Shown: piece by piece, positions 17,947 to 26,561 of the stretch
Position numbering within the stretch: the stretch's first letter is position 1
Layout of the letters: the number at the start of each line of letters is the position of its first letter
Assembly (NCBI GenBank): GCA_020882975.1
Contig: JAHRFD010000010.1
Coordinates: 1 to 64,000, forward strand
Length of the DNA: 64,000 nt
Direction of reading: 5' to 3'
DNA from: Microcoleus sp. EPA2
Lineage (GTDB): Bacteria; Cyanobacteriota; Cyanobacteriia; Cyanobacteriales; Microcoleaceae
Program-made: the position numbers and the translations under genes
Notes under the pieces: generated by a model
What the model saw: the letters and a program-made list of their open reading frames with translations, nothing else
What the model was told of the DNA's origin: nothing
Database searches by the model: none

Positions 17947-19398
17947 CTATTCAACTATTTTTTGCTGTTGATAAAGTTGCTTAAACTTCCGCTGCTGCTC
18001 ATTATGATCTACGATGCGATCGGGATAAGGAAGAAATTTGCGTTCTAAGGGCAAAATATTTCCGCTTAGCAAAAGTTTCGTATCTACTCTGCGCAATTCA
18101 GGAACCCAGTGCCGAATATATTCACCTTCCCGGTCAAATTTTTGAGCTTGACTCGCGGGATTAAATATGCGTAAAGGCTTCGGGTCCATACCACTCGATG
18201 CACTCCACTGCCAGCCACCATTATTAGCAGAAAGGTCGCCATCTATCAATTTTTGCATAAAGTATTTTTCCCCCCACTGCCAGTTAATAATTAAATCTTT
18301 AGTGAGGAAACTAGCGACTATCATCCGGCACCGATTGTGCATCCAACCAGTCTGATTCAACTGCCGCATTGCCGCATCTACAATCGGATAGCCAGTTTTG
18401 CCTCTACACCAGGCTTGAAAAAGTTTTTCATCATTTTCCCAAGGAAAGTCTTTGAAGGGTTGACGGTAGGGCCCATCTGCTAATTCAGGAAAATTATACA
18501 TCGCGTGTTGATAAAATTCTCGCCACGCTAATTCCTGTTGCCAAGTGCGGATATTTTTCTGCCCTTCTTCGTTGGGGCAATTATCCATTAATCTCTGGGT
18601 AGCTTGCCAAACTGTGCGAATGCCGATGGCACCAAATTTGAGAGCAGGGCTGAGTTGGGATGTGCCATTAATTATGGGAAAATTACGTTGGTCTTGATAT
18701 TCGTAAATTGCCAAATCACAAAATTCTTCCAATTTTTCTTGCGCTGCATTTTCTCCAGGTTCTATTAACAATGGATTTTCCCAAATAAAGCCCAAATCTC
18801 TGGCGCTGGGCAATATTTCCATTGCACCGGCTTGGCGTGCAATTTCTGCTTCTGCTGCGGTTAATCCTGTCATTTCTTCTAAAGAAATGATGGGCAGTGT
18901 CTCTACTGGTTGGGTTTTGGGTAGGCTGTTCCATTTTTTCCAAAATGGTGTATAAACAGTATAGGGATTTCCCGTGCCTGTACGAAGTTCCTCCGGGGCG
19001 TGCAGTAGTTGATCCCAAAAATTTTTGACTTGAATTCCTATTTGTGCTAGGGCATTTGATACTGCCAAATCACGTTTTTTTGCATAGGGTTCCACATCCC
19101 AGTTCCAAAATACTGCTTTGGCATTTATAGCTGTGGCTAATCTGGGGATGGCTTCACTAGGTTGATCTTGAATTATCAGTAATTGACTGCCAGATTCGGC
19201 GTAACTTTGCTGAAGTTTTTGTAAACATCCCATCATGTATGTGACTCTGGCGGGCGCTACGTCATCTAGATTGAGGAGATGGCGATCTAGACAGAAGAGA
19301 CCTACTACTTTCGGGCTTTGTTGCCTTGCTGCTGCTAGTCCGATGTTATCACAAATACGCAAATCTCGGCGATGCCAAAATAAAATTAGATCAGACAT
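17947..19398 (-). CDS. phr: Deoxyribodipyrimidine photolyase
   Basis: This 483-residue protein has the photolyase alpha/beta antenna-chromophore domain (residues 1 to about 170, opening [15 protein letters not shown]). An FAD-binding helical domain follows, with [41 protein letters not shown] and the signature [15 protein letters not shown]. It repairs cyclobutane pyrimidine dimers with blue light. The family resemblance is to the class I CPD photolyases of cyanobacteria that carry an 8-HDF antenna. The antenna type is inference. Confidence 0.93.
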   Translation of the reverse strand: MSDLILFWHRRDLRICDNIGLAAARQQSPKVVGLFCLDRHLLNLDDVAPARVTYMMGCLQKLQQSYAESGSQLLIIQDQPSEAIPRLATAINAKAVFWNWDVEPYAKKRDLAVSNALAQIGIQVKNFWDQLLHAPEELRTGTGNPYTVYTPFWKKWNSLPKTQPVETLPIISLEEMTGLTAAEAEIARQAGAMEILPSARDLGFIWENPLLIEPGENAAQEKLEEFCDLAIYEYQDQRNFPIINGTSQLSPALKFGAIGIRTVWQATQRLMDNCPNEEGQKNIRTWQQELAWREFYQHAMYNFPELADGPYRQPFKDFPWENDEKLFQAWCRGKTGYPIVDAAMRQLNQTGWMHNRCRMIVASFLTKDLIINWQWGEKYFMQKLIDGDLSANNGGWQWSASSGMDPKPLRIFNPASQAQKFDREGEYIRHWVPELRRVDTKLLLSGNILPLERKFLPYPDRIVDHNEQQRKFKQLYQQQKIVE

Positions 19399-19400
19399 TC

Positions 19401-19430
19401 GATTTTAGATTTTAGATTTTAGATTTTAGG
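19401..19430. repeat. Heptameric tandem repeat (GATTTTA)
   Basis: Four perfect copies of a seven-base unit lie just upstream of the photolyase gene. Similar tracts occur near 24616, 48940 and 62968. They are the short tandemly repeated sequences typical of filamentous cyanobacteria. Confidence 0.8.
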
Positions 19431-19480
19431 TGTGAGAACAACCTCCACGGCTCAATCCGGGAGATTGTCAGCAAATCATT

Positions 19481-20029
19481 TTAATTTAAAAAAGGACGGG
19501 CTAGGAAGAAGCTAGAAATAGATTTTGCATCAATTGGTTCCCCAGATAAAATCGCTTTTTCTAATTCTTCAGGAGTGAATAAAACGGTTTCCATGTCTTC
19601 ATCATCGTCTTGTGCTGGTGGCTTGTCCAGTTTTTTCAAATCTAGGGCTAAAAAAGCATAAATGATTTCATCTGAATAACCGGGGGCTAGCAAAAATTCC
19701 CCTAATTTTTGCCATTTACCCGCGCGATATCCTGTTTCTTCTTCGATTTCGCGTTTAATGGTTTCGGCGGGGTTTTCATTAATTTCTATGGTACCAGCGG
19801 GAAATTCTAAAATTCGCCCTTGAGCCGCAAAACGATATTGTCGCACCAAGACAAGTTTACCTTCGGGGGTTACTGGTACTGCTAGGGCTCCGCCTGGGTG
19901 GCGAATACATTCCCATTCGCCTTCGGCACCGTTGGGAAGCCGGAGAGTGGCTACGTCAAAATTAAATTTGCGTCCTTGGTAAAACAGGCGTTGTTTCAGG
20001 ATTTTGGGTAGTTCTCGATCGCTCGACAT
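19481..20029 (-). CDS. NUDIX hydrolase, ADP-ribose pyrophosphatase-like
   Basis: The ATG at 20029 gives 182 residues. A GTG ten codons upstream is possible but adds non-family sequence. The Nudix box G-x5-E-x7-REUxEExGU is complete at about residues 79-101 (GTIEINE then REIEEETGY). The sequence LFYQGRKFNFDV and VRQYRFAAQGRILEFPAG match the ADP-ribose pyrophosphatase branch. It hydrolyses nucleoside diphosphates linked to other groups. It precedes the photolyase gene in the same direction with folK further upstream. Confidence 0.9.
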   Translation of the reverse strand: MSSDRELPKILKQRLFYQGRKFNFDVATLRLPNGAEGEWECIRHPGGALAVPVTPEGKLVLVRQYRFAAQGRILEFPAGTIEINENPAETIKREIEEETGYRAGKWQKLGEFLLAPGYSDEIIYAFLALDLKKLDKPPAQDDDEDMETVLFTPEELEKAILSGEPIDAKSISSFFLARPFLN

Positions 20030-20142
20030 AAGCAACAAATGAATAGTTTGAGAGTACACTGATTTATGACATCATATCAAATCCGGTTGCATGGGCATGG
20101 GAAATTGGGAATTGAGAAGTGATAATTAGTTTTGTGTGTTTT

Positions 20143-20631
20143 CTAGACTATCATTTTTTCTATTCCCGAAAAATCTGCCGTTTTGACCATTTGTCCGATC
20201 GCACTTCCTGTCACCGGATGCACCCAATCCGGGGCAATTTCTGCCAAAGGCACTAATACAAATGCTCTTTCGGTCATTCGGGGGTGAGGCAGAGTCAGCG
20301 TGGGAGTTTCTAGGACTAAATTATCATATAACAGCAAATCCAGATCGAGGGTTCTGGGTCCCCATTTTTCTTGGCGAATTCGATTAAATTTTATTTCTAT
20401 TTCTAGTAACTTGGCTAGCAGTTGTTGTGGTTCTAGGGTAACTTCTAGGATGGCACAGGCGTTGATGTAATCGGGTTGTGGTGGCCCGACAGGGGCTGTT
20501 TGATACCAGCTTGAATGAGATTTTACTTCTATTTCTGGGGTGTTGTTTAGAGTTTCGATCGCGCTTTTGAGAATTGTCAGGGAGTCCCCTAGGTTGCTAC
20601 CGAGGGCGATGGCACATTTTGTTGATTGCAT
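20143..20631 (-). CDS. folK: HPPK, 6-hydroxymethyl-7,8-dihydropterin pyrophosphokinase
   Basis: This 162-residue protein carries HPPK motifs in order: ALGSNLGDS at the start, GPRTLDLDLLLYDN with the Mg-binding Asp pair, and LPHPRMTERAFVLVPLAEIAPD. It transfers pyrophosphate from ATP in tetrahydrofolate synthesis and is cytoplasmic. Length is normal. It lies 114 bases upstream of the NUDIX gene in the same direction, a pairing common in cyanobacteria. Confidence 0.95.
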   Translation of the reverse strand: MQSTKCAIALGSNLGDSLTILKSAIETLNNTPEIEVKSHSSWYQTAPVGPPQPDYINACAILEVTLEPQQLLAKLLEIEIKFNRIRQEKWGPRTLDLDLLLYDNLVLETPTLTLPHPRMTERAFVLVPLAEIAPDWVHPVTGSAIGQMVKTADFSGIEKMIV

Positions 20632-20804
20632 TGGAAGTTGAATTGGAATATTTTAACCGCAGAGAACACAGAGAACGCAGAGGGAGATAAGAGAGATGAA
20701 TAAGTCTCGATGGTTCGGTCACAAATTGTTTTAATTTTAGCTTAATTTATGCTTAATGTTTGTTGATTATACTTGATAAGTATCAGTGTTTAATTTTGAA
20801 ATTA

Positions 20805-21272
20805 ATGAGTTGTTACCGTCTCCTTTTGTCTGCCTTGATTCTAGTCACTATTAATTTGACATCAAGTACATCGATCGCCTTTGGTGAAACTAAGGAGAGC
20901 TATCTTACCGTAAATTCCGATGATAGTCAATCTTTTGCCAATTTAGTGCAGCAGGCGGAAGATTTAGCGAAGGAGTCCATCGCCCAAGAATTTCAAAACA
21001 ATCCCGGATTGACACAGGTGACGATTATAGTTACAGCGGATCGCAGCAGACGAATGGTTCCTGTTTTGCGATCGAGAGTATCTCGCAACCAGTGGCAGAA
21101 AGATTCCAGAATCGAACAGTGGACTAGATATTTTGCTGATGCTAAATACCTCTTGGGATTTAGAGAGGGCAATATCTCATCCTCAAATTCTGGGCCTTCG
21201 CAAACTATTAACGTACCTGCACCCAGCCGACCGGCCGACCGACAAAACGATCCAGGCTTTCGAGATGACTAA
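20805..21272 (+). CDS. Exported hypothetical protein
   Basis: The ATG at 20805 gives 155 residues, with a signal peptide of about 27 residues (LLLSALILVTINLTSS, ending AFGE). A longer frame from 20760 adds a non-signal-like start. The mature protein is alpha/beta (QEFQNNPGLTQVTIIVTADR) and ends in a Pro- and Asp-rich tail. Similar short proteins are common in cyanobacteria, without known function. It probably acts in the periplasm. Confidence 0.75.
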   Translation: MSCYRLLLSALILVTINLTSSTSIAFGETKESYLTVNSDDSQSFANLVQQAEDLAKESIAQEFQNNPGLTQVTIIVTADRSRRMVPVLRSRVSRNQWQKDSRIEQWTRYFADAKYLLGFREGNISSSNSGPSQTINVPAPSRPADRQNDPGFRDD

Positions 21273-21313
21273 TACGACATTGGGCATGGGTAACAAATAA
21301 GAAATAACCAATC

Positions 21314-21369
21314 ATTAACCAAAACATAATTTTACTTTAATTAACCTTCAGGTTAACTGTCCTTAATAT
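21314..21369 (+). promoter_or_regulatory. Pho-box-like repeats upstream of phoX
   Basis: Five TTAA cores occur in 56 bases. The best block is ATTAACCT (21340), GTTAACTG (21352) and CTTAATAT (21362), with 10-12-base spacing. The known cyanobacterial Pho box is three 8-base units of the form YTTAAYYW spaced about 11 bases apart. With phoX downstream, SphR/PhoB control under phosphate limitation is a reasonable inference. Confidence 0.45.
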
Positions 21370-21430
21370 AACCGCGATAAAATCTCCTACAGAATCATCA
21401 GATTAGGGATGTTGGGTTGAACAGGAATTT

Positions 21431-23782
21431 ATGTCTAAAATAACTCGCCGACAACTGCTAATTTTTTTTGGTAGCAGTGCAGCTACTACTGTCCTTGCAC
21501 CTCAACTAACTGACACACTATTCGGCATCAATTCCACTTCGGCCGAAGCTGCATTCAGTCCGCTATCTTTCACTCCGGTAAGACTTCCTCACCCGCTGCC
21601 AGTTTATCAAGAATTGTCCAGTTTTATGCCGACCGGCTTAAACGGACAAGGAACTGTGATGGCTGCTTCGCAGGATACTAAATTAAGGAGTTACAGTGTT
21701 GTTGACGATGTGGTTGTGCCACCAGAATACGAACGATATGTGATTCTCCGCTGGGGCGATCGCGTTTTTCCCGATTCATCAGACTATTTTGGTTACAACA
21801 ACGACTATACCGGTTTTGTAGGCCTTCGCGGTAGCAATGACGACGGCTATCTCTGGGTTAATCACGAGTATGTAGGTTTTCCGATGTCGAAAGTGGCGCC
21901 GGATACTCCCTCAGATGTGGCATCATTTCCCGCAACCGATCGCGCCGTCATCGGTATAGACTTATCGGTAAAGAATCGCGCTACCCTGGGCGAATTTTTG
22001 TACAATATGGGTGGTTCGATCGTCCGCATTACCAAACAAGCTAACGGCAGATTTCAGGCGATCGCCCGCGACCCCCTCAACCGACGTATCCACGGACTTT
22101 CCGGCCTCGGAATCAACAGCCAGCGTGCCGACCAATACAAAGATGTCACATCCTGGGGAACCAGACAAGGCGACAACAACTATCTTACAGGTACCGGCCC
22201 GGCAGCCACCCAAGTTTTCGCCCAAGTCAACAGCGACGGGCTGGGAAACCGGATCATCGGTACAGCCTACAACTGTTCCGGCGGCACAACCCCTTGGGGT
22301 ACAATCCTCTCCGCCGAAGAAAATTTCCAAGGTAGCGAAGCATTTTTCGTCGGAGTTCAGGAAAACGTCAAACCCAACGGTAGCCAAACTGGCTACGCCA
22401 AGGGGACTACGGGCGAGGAATTCGGCTTAGTCGGCGAAAAATACGGCTGGATGGTAGAAGTCGATCCCCTAGATCCGAATTTCCGTCCCCGCAAACACAC
22501 CTGGTTAGGCCGTTTCCGCCACGAAAACGTCGCAATTCGCGCCGAAGCAGGCCGCAAGTTAGTAGTGTACATGGGAGACGATCGCCGCGGCGGACACACC
22601 TGGAAATTTGTCAGCAACGGTACTGTCACCAATCCCGCAGATAAAAACAACAGCCGCTTGTTTGAAGACGGCACTTTATACGTCGCCCAATACAATCGCA
22701 ACGGTGCGGGAAGATGGCTGCCGCTGACAATCAATTCCCAAACCAATCCAGTAAGTCCCAAAAAAATGGGCGAAGCCGAATTAGCAAGTTTTGGCAAAGC
22801 TCAAAGAGATGCCAATACTCGTTTACCCAAACGTGCCGGAATTGCCGGTCAAACCGAGGACGGCGGTTCTTTTGTAGTCGATACAACTAATGAAGCAACC
22901 GCACTTCCCGGCTACAAAAATAAAACTTTGGCTAATTTCTACACCAGCCAAGGTGCGGTTTTAGTTGATGCTTTTTTAGCAGCTAATTTGATTGGTGGTA
23001 CTCCGACAGCGCGGCCTGAAGATTTGGAAATTCATCCTACTACTAAGGAAGTTTTCATTGCTTATACTGATGGCGCACCCGGAAGCGATGGTTATCCAGA
23101 TTCCCGCATTTTTAATGTTGCGAAATACACTGCCGCCCTCAACAGCGGTCAGCAATCGGGAGGAATTTACAAGATAATTGAAGATAGTTCCGACGGTGCG
23201 GGTTCGACATTCCGCTGGCAGCGTTTTGCTCAAGGTGGAGAAGCGGGTGCCCAAGCTGGCGCAGGATTTGCTAGTGTAGACAATTTGGATTTTGACACTC
23301 AAGGCAACATTTGGGGTGTCACTGATATGTCTACTAGCACACACAACGGTTTTGATGTTGGCGCTGCTGGAAAACCCGCTGCGATCGACCACAAGAAGAC
23401 TGGTAATACATCAGAATTTACTGGTGTTTTCGGCAACAATTGGCTGTTTTACATTCCAACGAACGGCCCGAATGCAGGAAGTGTAATTCCCTTTGCTTAC
23501 GGACCGAACCGATGCGAAATCACTGGACCAACTTTTATCGGAGATACGCTGGTAGTTGCGGTGCAGCATCCAGGGGAAGATTGCCCGATCGATGATGGTA
23601 CTGTACTCAGCCGACAAATTGAAATGTTGGATTTGAACGGTGCTGTTTTCAATCAGACTCGCACTGTTTCTCGCGGCAGTTTGTGGCCGAGTAATATCTC
23701 CAATGATTCGCGTCGTTCCCCCATGCCCTCGGTGATTGGAATTCGTCGCCTGCGATCGACTACAACTGGTCAGTTTGTTTAA
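21431..23782 (+). CDS. phoX: PhoX family alkaline phosphatase (DUF839)
   Basis: This 783-residue protein starts with a Tat signal (TRRQLLIFF, residues 5-13, twin Arg at 6-7) followed by a hydrophobic stretch. The rest is the DUF839/PhoX beta-propeller family: DGYLWVNHEYVG, TPWGTILSAEENFQ, YGWMVEVDPLDP and a late FASVDNLDFDTQGNIW block. PhoX hydrolyses phosphate esters in the periplasm with Fe3+ and Ca2+ cofactors. The Pho-box-like region upstream fits induction by phosphate starvation. The gene is monocistronic. Confidence 0.9.
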   Translation: MSKITRRQLLIFFGSSAATTVLAPQLTDTLFGINSTSAEAAFSPLSFTPVRLPHPLPVYQELSSFMPTGLNGQGTVMAASQDTKLRSYSVVDDVVVPPEYERYVILRWGDRVFPDSSDYFGYNNDYTGFVGLRGSNDDGYLWVNHEYVGFPMSKVAPDTPSDVASFPATDRAVIGIDLSVKNRATLGEFLYNMGGSIVRITKQANGRFQAIARDPLNRRIHGLSGLGINSQRADQYKDVTSWGTRQGDNNYLTGTGPAATQVFAQVNSDGLGNRIIGTAYNCSGGTTPWGTILSAEENFQGSEAFFVGVQENVKPNGSQTGYAKGTTGEEFGLVGEKYGWMVEVDPLDPNFRPRKHTWLGRFRHENVAIRAEAGRKLVVYMGDDRRGGHTWKFVSNGTVTNPADKNNSRLFEDGTLYVAQYNRNGAGRWLPLTINSQTNPVSPKKMGEAELASFGKAQRDANTRLPKRAGIAGQTEDGGSFVVDTTNEATALPGYKNKTLANFYTSQGAVLVDAFLAANLIGGTPTARPEDLEIHPTTKEVFIAYTDGAPGSDGYPDSRIFNVAKYTAALNSGQQSGGIYKIIEDSSDGAGSTFRWQRFAQGGEAGAQAGAGFASVDNLDFDTQGNIWGVTDMSTSTHNGFDVGAAGKPAAIDHKKTGNTSEFTGVFGNNWLFYIPTNGPNAGSVIPFAYGPNRCEITGPTFIGDTLVVAVQHPGEDCPIDDGTVLSRQIEMLDLNGAVFNQTRTVSRGSLWPSNISNDSRRSPMPSVIGIRRLRSTTTGQFV

Positions 23783-23844
23783 ATAGGACTGACGATAAAG
23801 GCTCAGAAACCGGGTTGTTTACGAATCTGGAGTAAGATTAAATC

Positions 23845-23939
23845 AACCGCGAGGCACGCGAAGGAAGAACCCCCCTGCCCCCAAGGGGGGAAAGAAGAAG
23901 GTACTGTTCTTTCTTCGCGCTCTTCGCGTCTTCGCGGTT
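23845..23939. repeat. Hairpin repeat of the TTCGCG family
   Basis: AACCGCGAGGCACGCGAAG at the left pairs imperfectly with CTTCGCGTCTTCGCGGTT at the right around a run of C and G. It lies between phoX and the Uma2 gene, both of which end here, and may act as a transcription barrier. Confidence 0.55.
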
Positions 23940-23999
23940 CGTTCAAATAATGAAAACTCCCTAGGACAATTAATATCAAATCCCTTGGGCTTTAAATTA

Positions 24000-24560
24000 T
24001 TAAGAAAATTGTACTTGGCGATATAAATCGGCGATCGCAATTTCTAAATTCACCGATTCAAGTTGCAAGGAATCGCCCAAACCATACTCAGAGAGAACCC
24101 ATTGCCCCTGTTGATTGCGCCGAAACATCTCTACTCCTGGCTGTTCAACTTGCACCAAGACATACTCTTGCAGTGTTGAAAATTGGCGATATTTCGCAAA
24201 TTTAATACCGCGATCTACTGCTTCGGTGGAAGGCGATAAAACTTCGATAATCAAGGAAGGAAATTGCACTAATTGTGGATCGTTATCGCGATCGTCGCAA
24301 GTTACCACAACATCAGGATAAAAATATTTTTGCCCTAGTTCTGCCTGTAGTTTCACAGCTAAGATGTAAATCTCGTAGGGGAGATTCAGGCGATCGTCTA
24401 ATAGCTTGAAGAAGTTGATGCAAATCCGATTATGATTGCGGGTTTCGCCTCCTATCGCGACAACTTCGCCATCCCAATATTCGTAACGTTCCTCTTGGGT
24501 GGGTTCCCAAGCCAGGTATTCTTCTGGGCTCATCGATAGGCGATCGGGTAAGGCAACCAT
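24000..24560 (-). CDS. Uma2 family putative endonuclease
   Basis: This 186-residue protein shows the canonical Uma2 pattern: MSPEEYLAWEPTQEERYEYWDGEVVAIGG, KYFYPDVVVTCDD, LIIEVLSPSTEAVDRGIKFAKYRQ and LQEYVLVQVEQP. The catalytic Asp, Glu and Lys are all in place. It ends in SVNLEIAIADLYRQVQFS, as usual. Its function in vivo is unknown. It lies at the edge of the conflict-type gene group that follows. Confidence 0.88.
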   Translation of the reverse strand: MVALPDRLSMSPEEYLAWEPTQEERYEYWDGEVVAIGGETRNHNRICINFFKLLDDRLNLPYEIYILAVKLQAELGQKYFYPDVVVTCDDRDNDPQLVQFPSLIIEVLSPSTEAVDRGIKFAKYRQFSTLQEYVLVQVEQPGVEMFRRNQQGQWVLSEYGLGDSLQLESVNLEIAIADLYRQVQFS

Positions 24561-24615
24561 AATGCGATCGAGAATGAAGTATGTTTCTAGAATAGCTTGA
24601 AGAAAAGGGCGATCT

Positions 24616-24651
24616 GATTTTGGATTTTAGATTTTAGATTTTAGATTTTGG
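24616..24651. repeat. Heptameric tandem repeat (GATTTTA)
   Basis: About five copies of the GATTTTA/GATTTTG unit lie between the Uma2 gene and the antitoxin gene. Confidence 0.75.
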
Positions 24652-24672
24652 TTACAACTCATTGTTGTCCCT

Positions 24673-24954
24673 TCACGCTATTTCTTTGCTAAGTTTCTCC
24701 TGCACCCACAAATTTAAAAGCGTTTCTGGAGAAACACCTTGACGTTTAGCAATGGAACGAATTTGCTCTGATAAAGTTACTTCAACACGATAATATATGA
24801 TCTCAGATTGAAGATTTACTGAAAACTCAGCAGCATCAGTTTCCTCCCAATAATCTGCCAGATCGCGATCGTCCCAAAACTCACCTATTTGCTGATAAGA
24901 TTCAGCTTCTGAGATAGCACTTTTACGTTTTCTGGTATTTTCTTCGTTCAGCAT
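24673..24954 (-). CDS. BrnA/CopG-like antitoxin
   Basis: This 93-residue protein has the BrnA/CopG_antitoxin pattern: EFWDDRDLADYWEET, then a basic beta strand and helices IRSIAKRQGVSPETLLNLWVQEKL, a ribbon-helix-helix DNA-binding domain at the C-terminus. It follows the toxin gene and overlaps its 3' end by 32 bases. This order, toxin first, is usual for brnTA. It should neutralise the toxin and repress the operon, which is family knowledge. Confidence 0.8.
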   Translation of the reverse strand: MLNEENTRKRKSAISEAESYQQIGEFWDDRDLADYWEETDAAEFSVNLQSEIIYYRVEVTLSEQIRSIAKRQGVSPETLLNLWVQEKLSKEIA

Positions 24955-25207
24955 TTGTCATGTCCCGTGCAGATAAAATTAATGCTTGCCTATCTTCTTT
25001 ATAAACAAAGAAAACAATCAAGTAGCGTCCGGCATCAGTTTGTCCCAAAGCAGCGTAAACATTTTCACCCGGACGATGCCCTTTTTCGACAAAGCGGAAA
25101 ACTGCAAAGTTCTCAAAGACTTCTCTAACTTCTTGTGGGCTAACAGAATGTTTTCGAGCTAGTTTTTCAACGATATCCTCTAGCCAGATAAAGCCCGTGA
25201 TTTCCAC
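24923..25207 (-). CDS. BrnT-like toxin (DUF497 type)
   Basis: This 94-residue protein begins at GTG (25207). It resembles BrnT: GFIWLEDIVEKLARKHSVSPQEVREVF, then RYLIVFFVYKEDRQALILSARDMTNAERRKY. The ISAR..ER..Y end is the ribonuclease-type signature of BrnT toxins, here LSARDMTNAERRKY. It overlaps the antitoxin gene by 32 bases. It would cleave RNA when unbound. The match is good in pattern, but the N-terminal half is diverged. Confidence 0.75.
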   Translation of the reverse strand: MEITGFIWLEDIVEKLARKHSVSPQEVREVFENFAVFRFVEKGHRPGENVYAALGQTDAGRYLIVFFVYKEDRQALILSARDMTNAERRKYQKT

Positions 25208-25275
25208 TTGATTTATATGTCCTTATCACTGCTCAGTCCTAGTGTAGCATAGAATGCACGCAATGGTTGTATCAA

Positions 25276-25527
25276 TTACATCAAGGCGATCGCATATTGC
25301 TTCAACACAGGCGGCACAGTGTAACTACTTCCTTGTTGTTCTATCCAGCAGCGCCGCGATAGAGATTGCAGCGCATTTACCAAATCTGAAGCCGGAATTA
25401 TGTCATTTTCAAGTAATTTTATGCGATCGACTGGCTGGCTTTCTTTGGCCAACAAGGAAATTACTTGTTTTTCTAGTTCCGAAAGGCGATCGAACTTAGG
25501 TTTTGTAATTTGTTTGGGCATGCCCAA
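25276..25527 (-). pseudogene. Partial duplicate of the C-terminal domain of the NB-ARC gene
   Basis: This 83-residue frame is near-identical over about 65 residues to the C-terminus of the NB-ARC protein at 26562-27932 (FDRLSELEKQVI, LLAKESQPVDR, KLLENDIIP and NALQSLSRRCWIE in both). It lacks the ATPase part. Its first residues differ and come from unrelated sequence. The most likely reading is a truncated copy left by duplication. The two copies point the same way and enclose the two-gene module at 25853-26556. Confidence 0.85.
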
Positions 25528-25587
25528 TAGGTTATGATATGTTTGTTTGCAGTTCAGTTTTGATCCGGTAATACCAATTTTTTATGA

Positions 25588-25822
25588 GGCTGCATAGAAT
25601 CCGATCCCCCCTAGCCAAGAGGGCGGGCACGGGGGCACCGCCCCTACTAAGGGGGGGACAAGATTCTTCTCAAAGTCCCCCTTCTTAAGGGGGATTTAGG
25701 GGGATCGGGATCTGATTGGAGAGTTTGAAAACACGCCCTAGCCCCCCTTAATAAGGGGGGGACAAGATTCTTCTCAAAGTCCCCCTTCTTAAGAGGGATT
25801 TAGGGGGATCGAGATATATGCA
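25588..25822. repeat. CCCCC/GGGGG-type spacer repeats in duplicate
   Basis: A block AAGATTCTTCTCAAAGTC and CCCCCTTCTTAAG occurs twice (about 25661 and 25764), each followed by GGGATTTAGGGGGATCG. A hairpin GGGCGGGCACGGGGGCACCG at 25621 also recurs at about 34325. No gene is supported in 25528-25852. Confidence 0.7.
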
Positions 25823-25852
25823 ACAACCCATTAAATTGGTATAAGGTTAAAG

Positions 25853-26233
25853 TTGATTTTTGATGAAGGTAGGCAATTAGAGGTTGTGCAGGCAATTGAG
25901 CGGGTGAGAGACGGAATTCTCTGGAAACCTGGAAAAGCAATGTCTCATTTACTCAAAAGGATTAATTTAGGCCATTTAGAGCCGGACGCGACCCTTGAAG
26001 AATATAATGGAGTTATCAGTTTTATTGTTAGGGATGCTGACGCTAAAGTTTATATGTACGTCTACGGAAAAACGTTTTATCCCACAGTTACCAGCAGTTT
26101 AAACAACACCATATGGCTGGTAATGATGGGCTTGGATGGAGTTTTAGAAACGGCTTTTCCTCCAAAGGAACCGGAAAGCTACCTGGCTAATTCAATGTTT
26201 ATTTATGTAGGTTTAATTAAGGATTTGTTATGA
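25853..26233 (+). CDS. Hypothetical protein, first gene of an unknown pair
   Basis: The frame starts at TTG (25853), with a stop seven codons upstream. No in-frame ATG exists before residue 30, so the start is uncertain and the N-terminus may be truncated. The protein (126 residues) has IERVRDGILWKPGKAM, NGVISFIVRDADAKVYMYVYG and a hydrophobic C-terminal half. I do not recognise the family. Its stop overlaps the next start (ATGA), so the two are coupled. Confidence 0.55.
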   Translation: MIFDEGRQLEVVQAIERVRDGILWKPGKAMSHLLKRINLGHLEPDATLEEYNGVISFIVRDADAKVYMYVYGKTFYPTVTSSLNNTIWLVMMGLDGVLETAFPPKEPESYLANSMFIYVGLIKDLL

Positions 26234-26556
26234 ATATTTTGGTAAAAAACTATTGTGTAATGGTTGAATTTCCTGATGTGAGTGGGGCTGAACATTTAGA
26301 AATGTTGCAACTTAGAGATGAGTTGGCAAAAGTGGAATCTCAACTGAGTGACGAAGAGAAGGGTTTATTGGCAAATGCCGATCGACGGTTAGTTGAACAA
26401 GCAAGGGAGTTTTATGAGGAGTTGTCGAGATTTGTGGATTTAACCCAGAAGCGCAAATTTGAGGAGATTACACCTCAGCGTTGGTGGTGGTATTTGGATG
26501 TTTTGGCATTGTTGCCGAATTTGATGAAACAAGAGTTGACAAGCGGTGTTGTTTGA
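26230..26556 (+). CDS. Hypothetical protein, second gene of the unknown pair
   Basis: This 108-residue, mostly helical protein (EHLEMLQLRDELAKVESQLSDEEKGLL, QAREFYEELSRFVDLTQ, WWWYLDVLALLPNL) has a predicted coiled coil and no signal peptide. Its ATG overlaps the previous stop by four bases. It ends six bases from the convergent NB-ARC gene. A toxin-antitoxin-like or immunity pair is possible from size and overlap, but nothing in the sequence proves it. Confidence 0.65.
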   Translation: MNILVKNYCVMVEFPDVSGAEHLEMLQLRDELAKVESQLSDEEKGLLANADRRLVEQAREFYEELSRFVDLTQKRKFEEITPQRWWWYLDVLALLPNLMKQELTSGVV

Positions 26557-26561
26557 AAAGT

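Noticed and set aside
22011..22797. Open frames overlapping phoX in other frames
   Set aside because: They lie inside a full-length phoX gene with clear family motifs.
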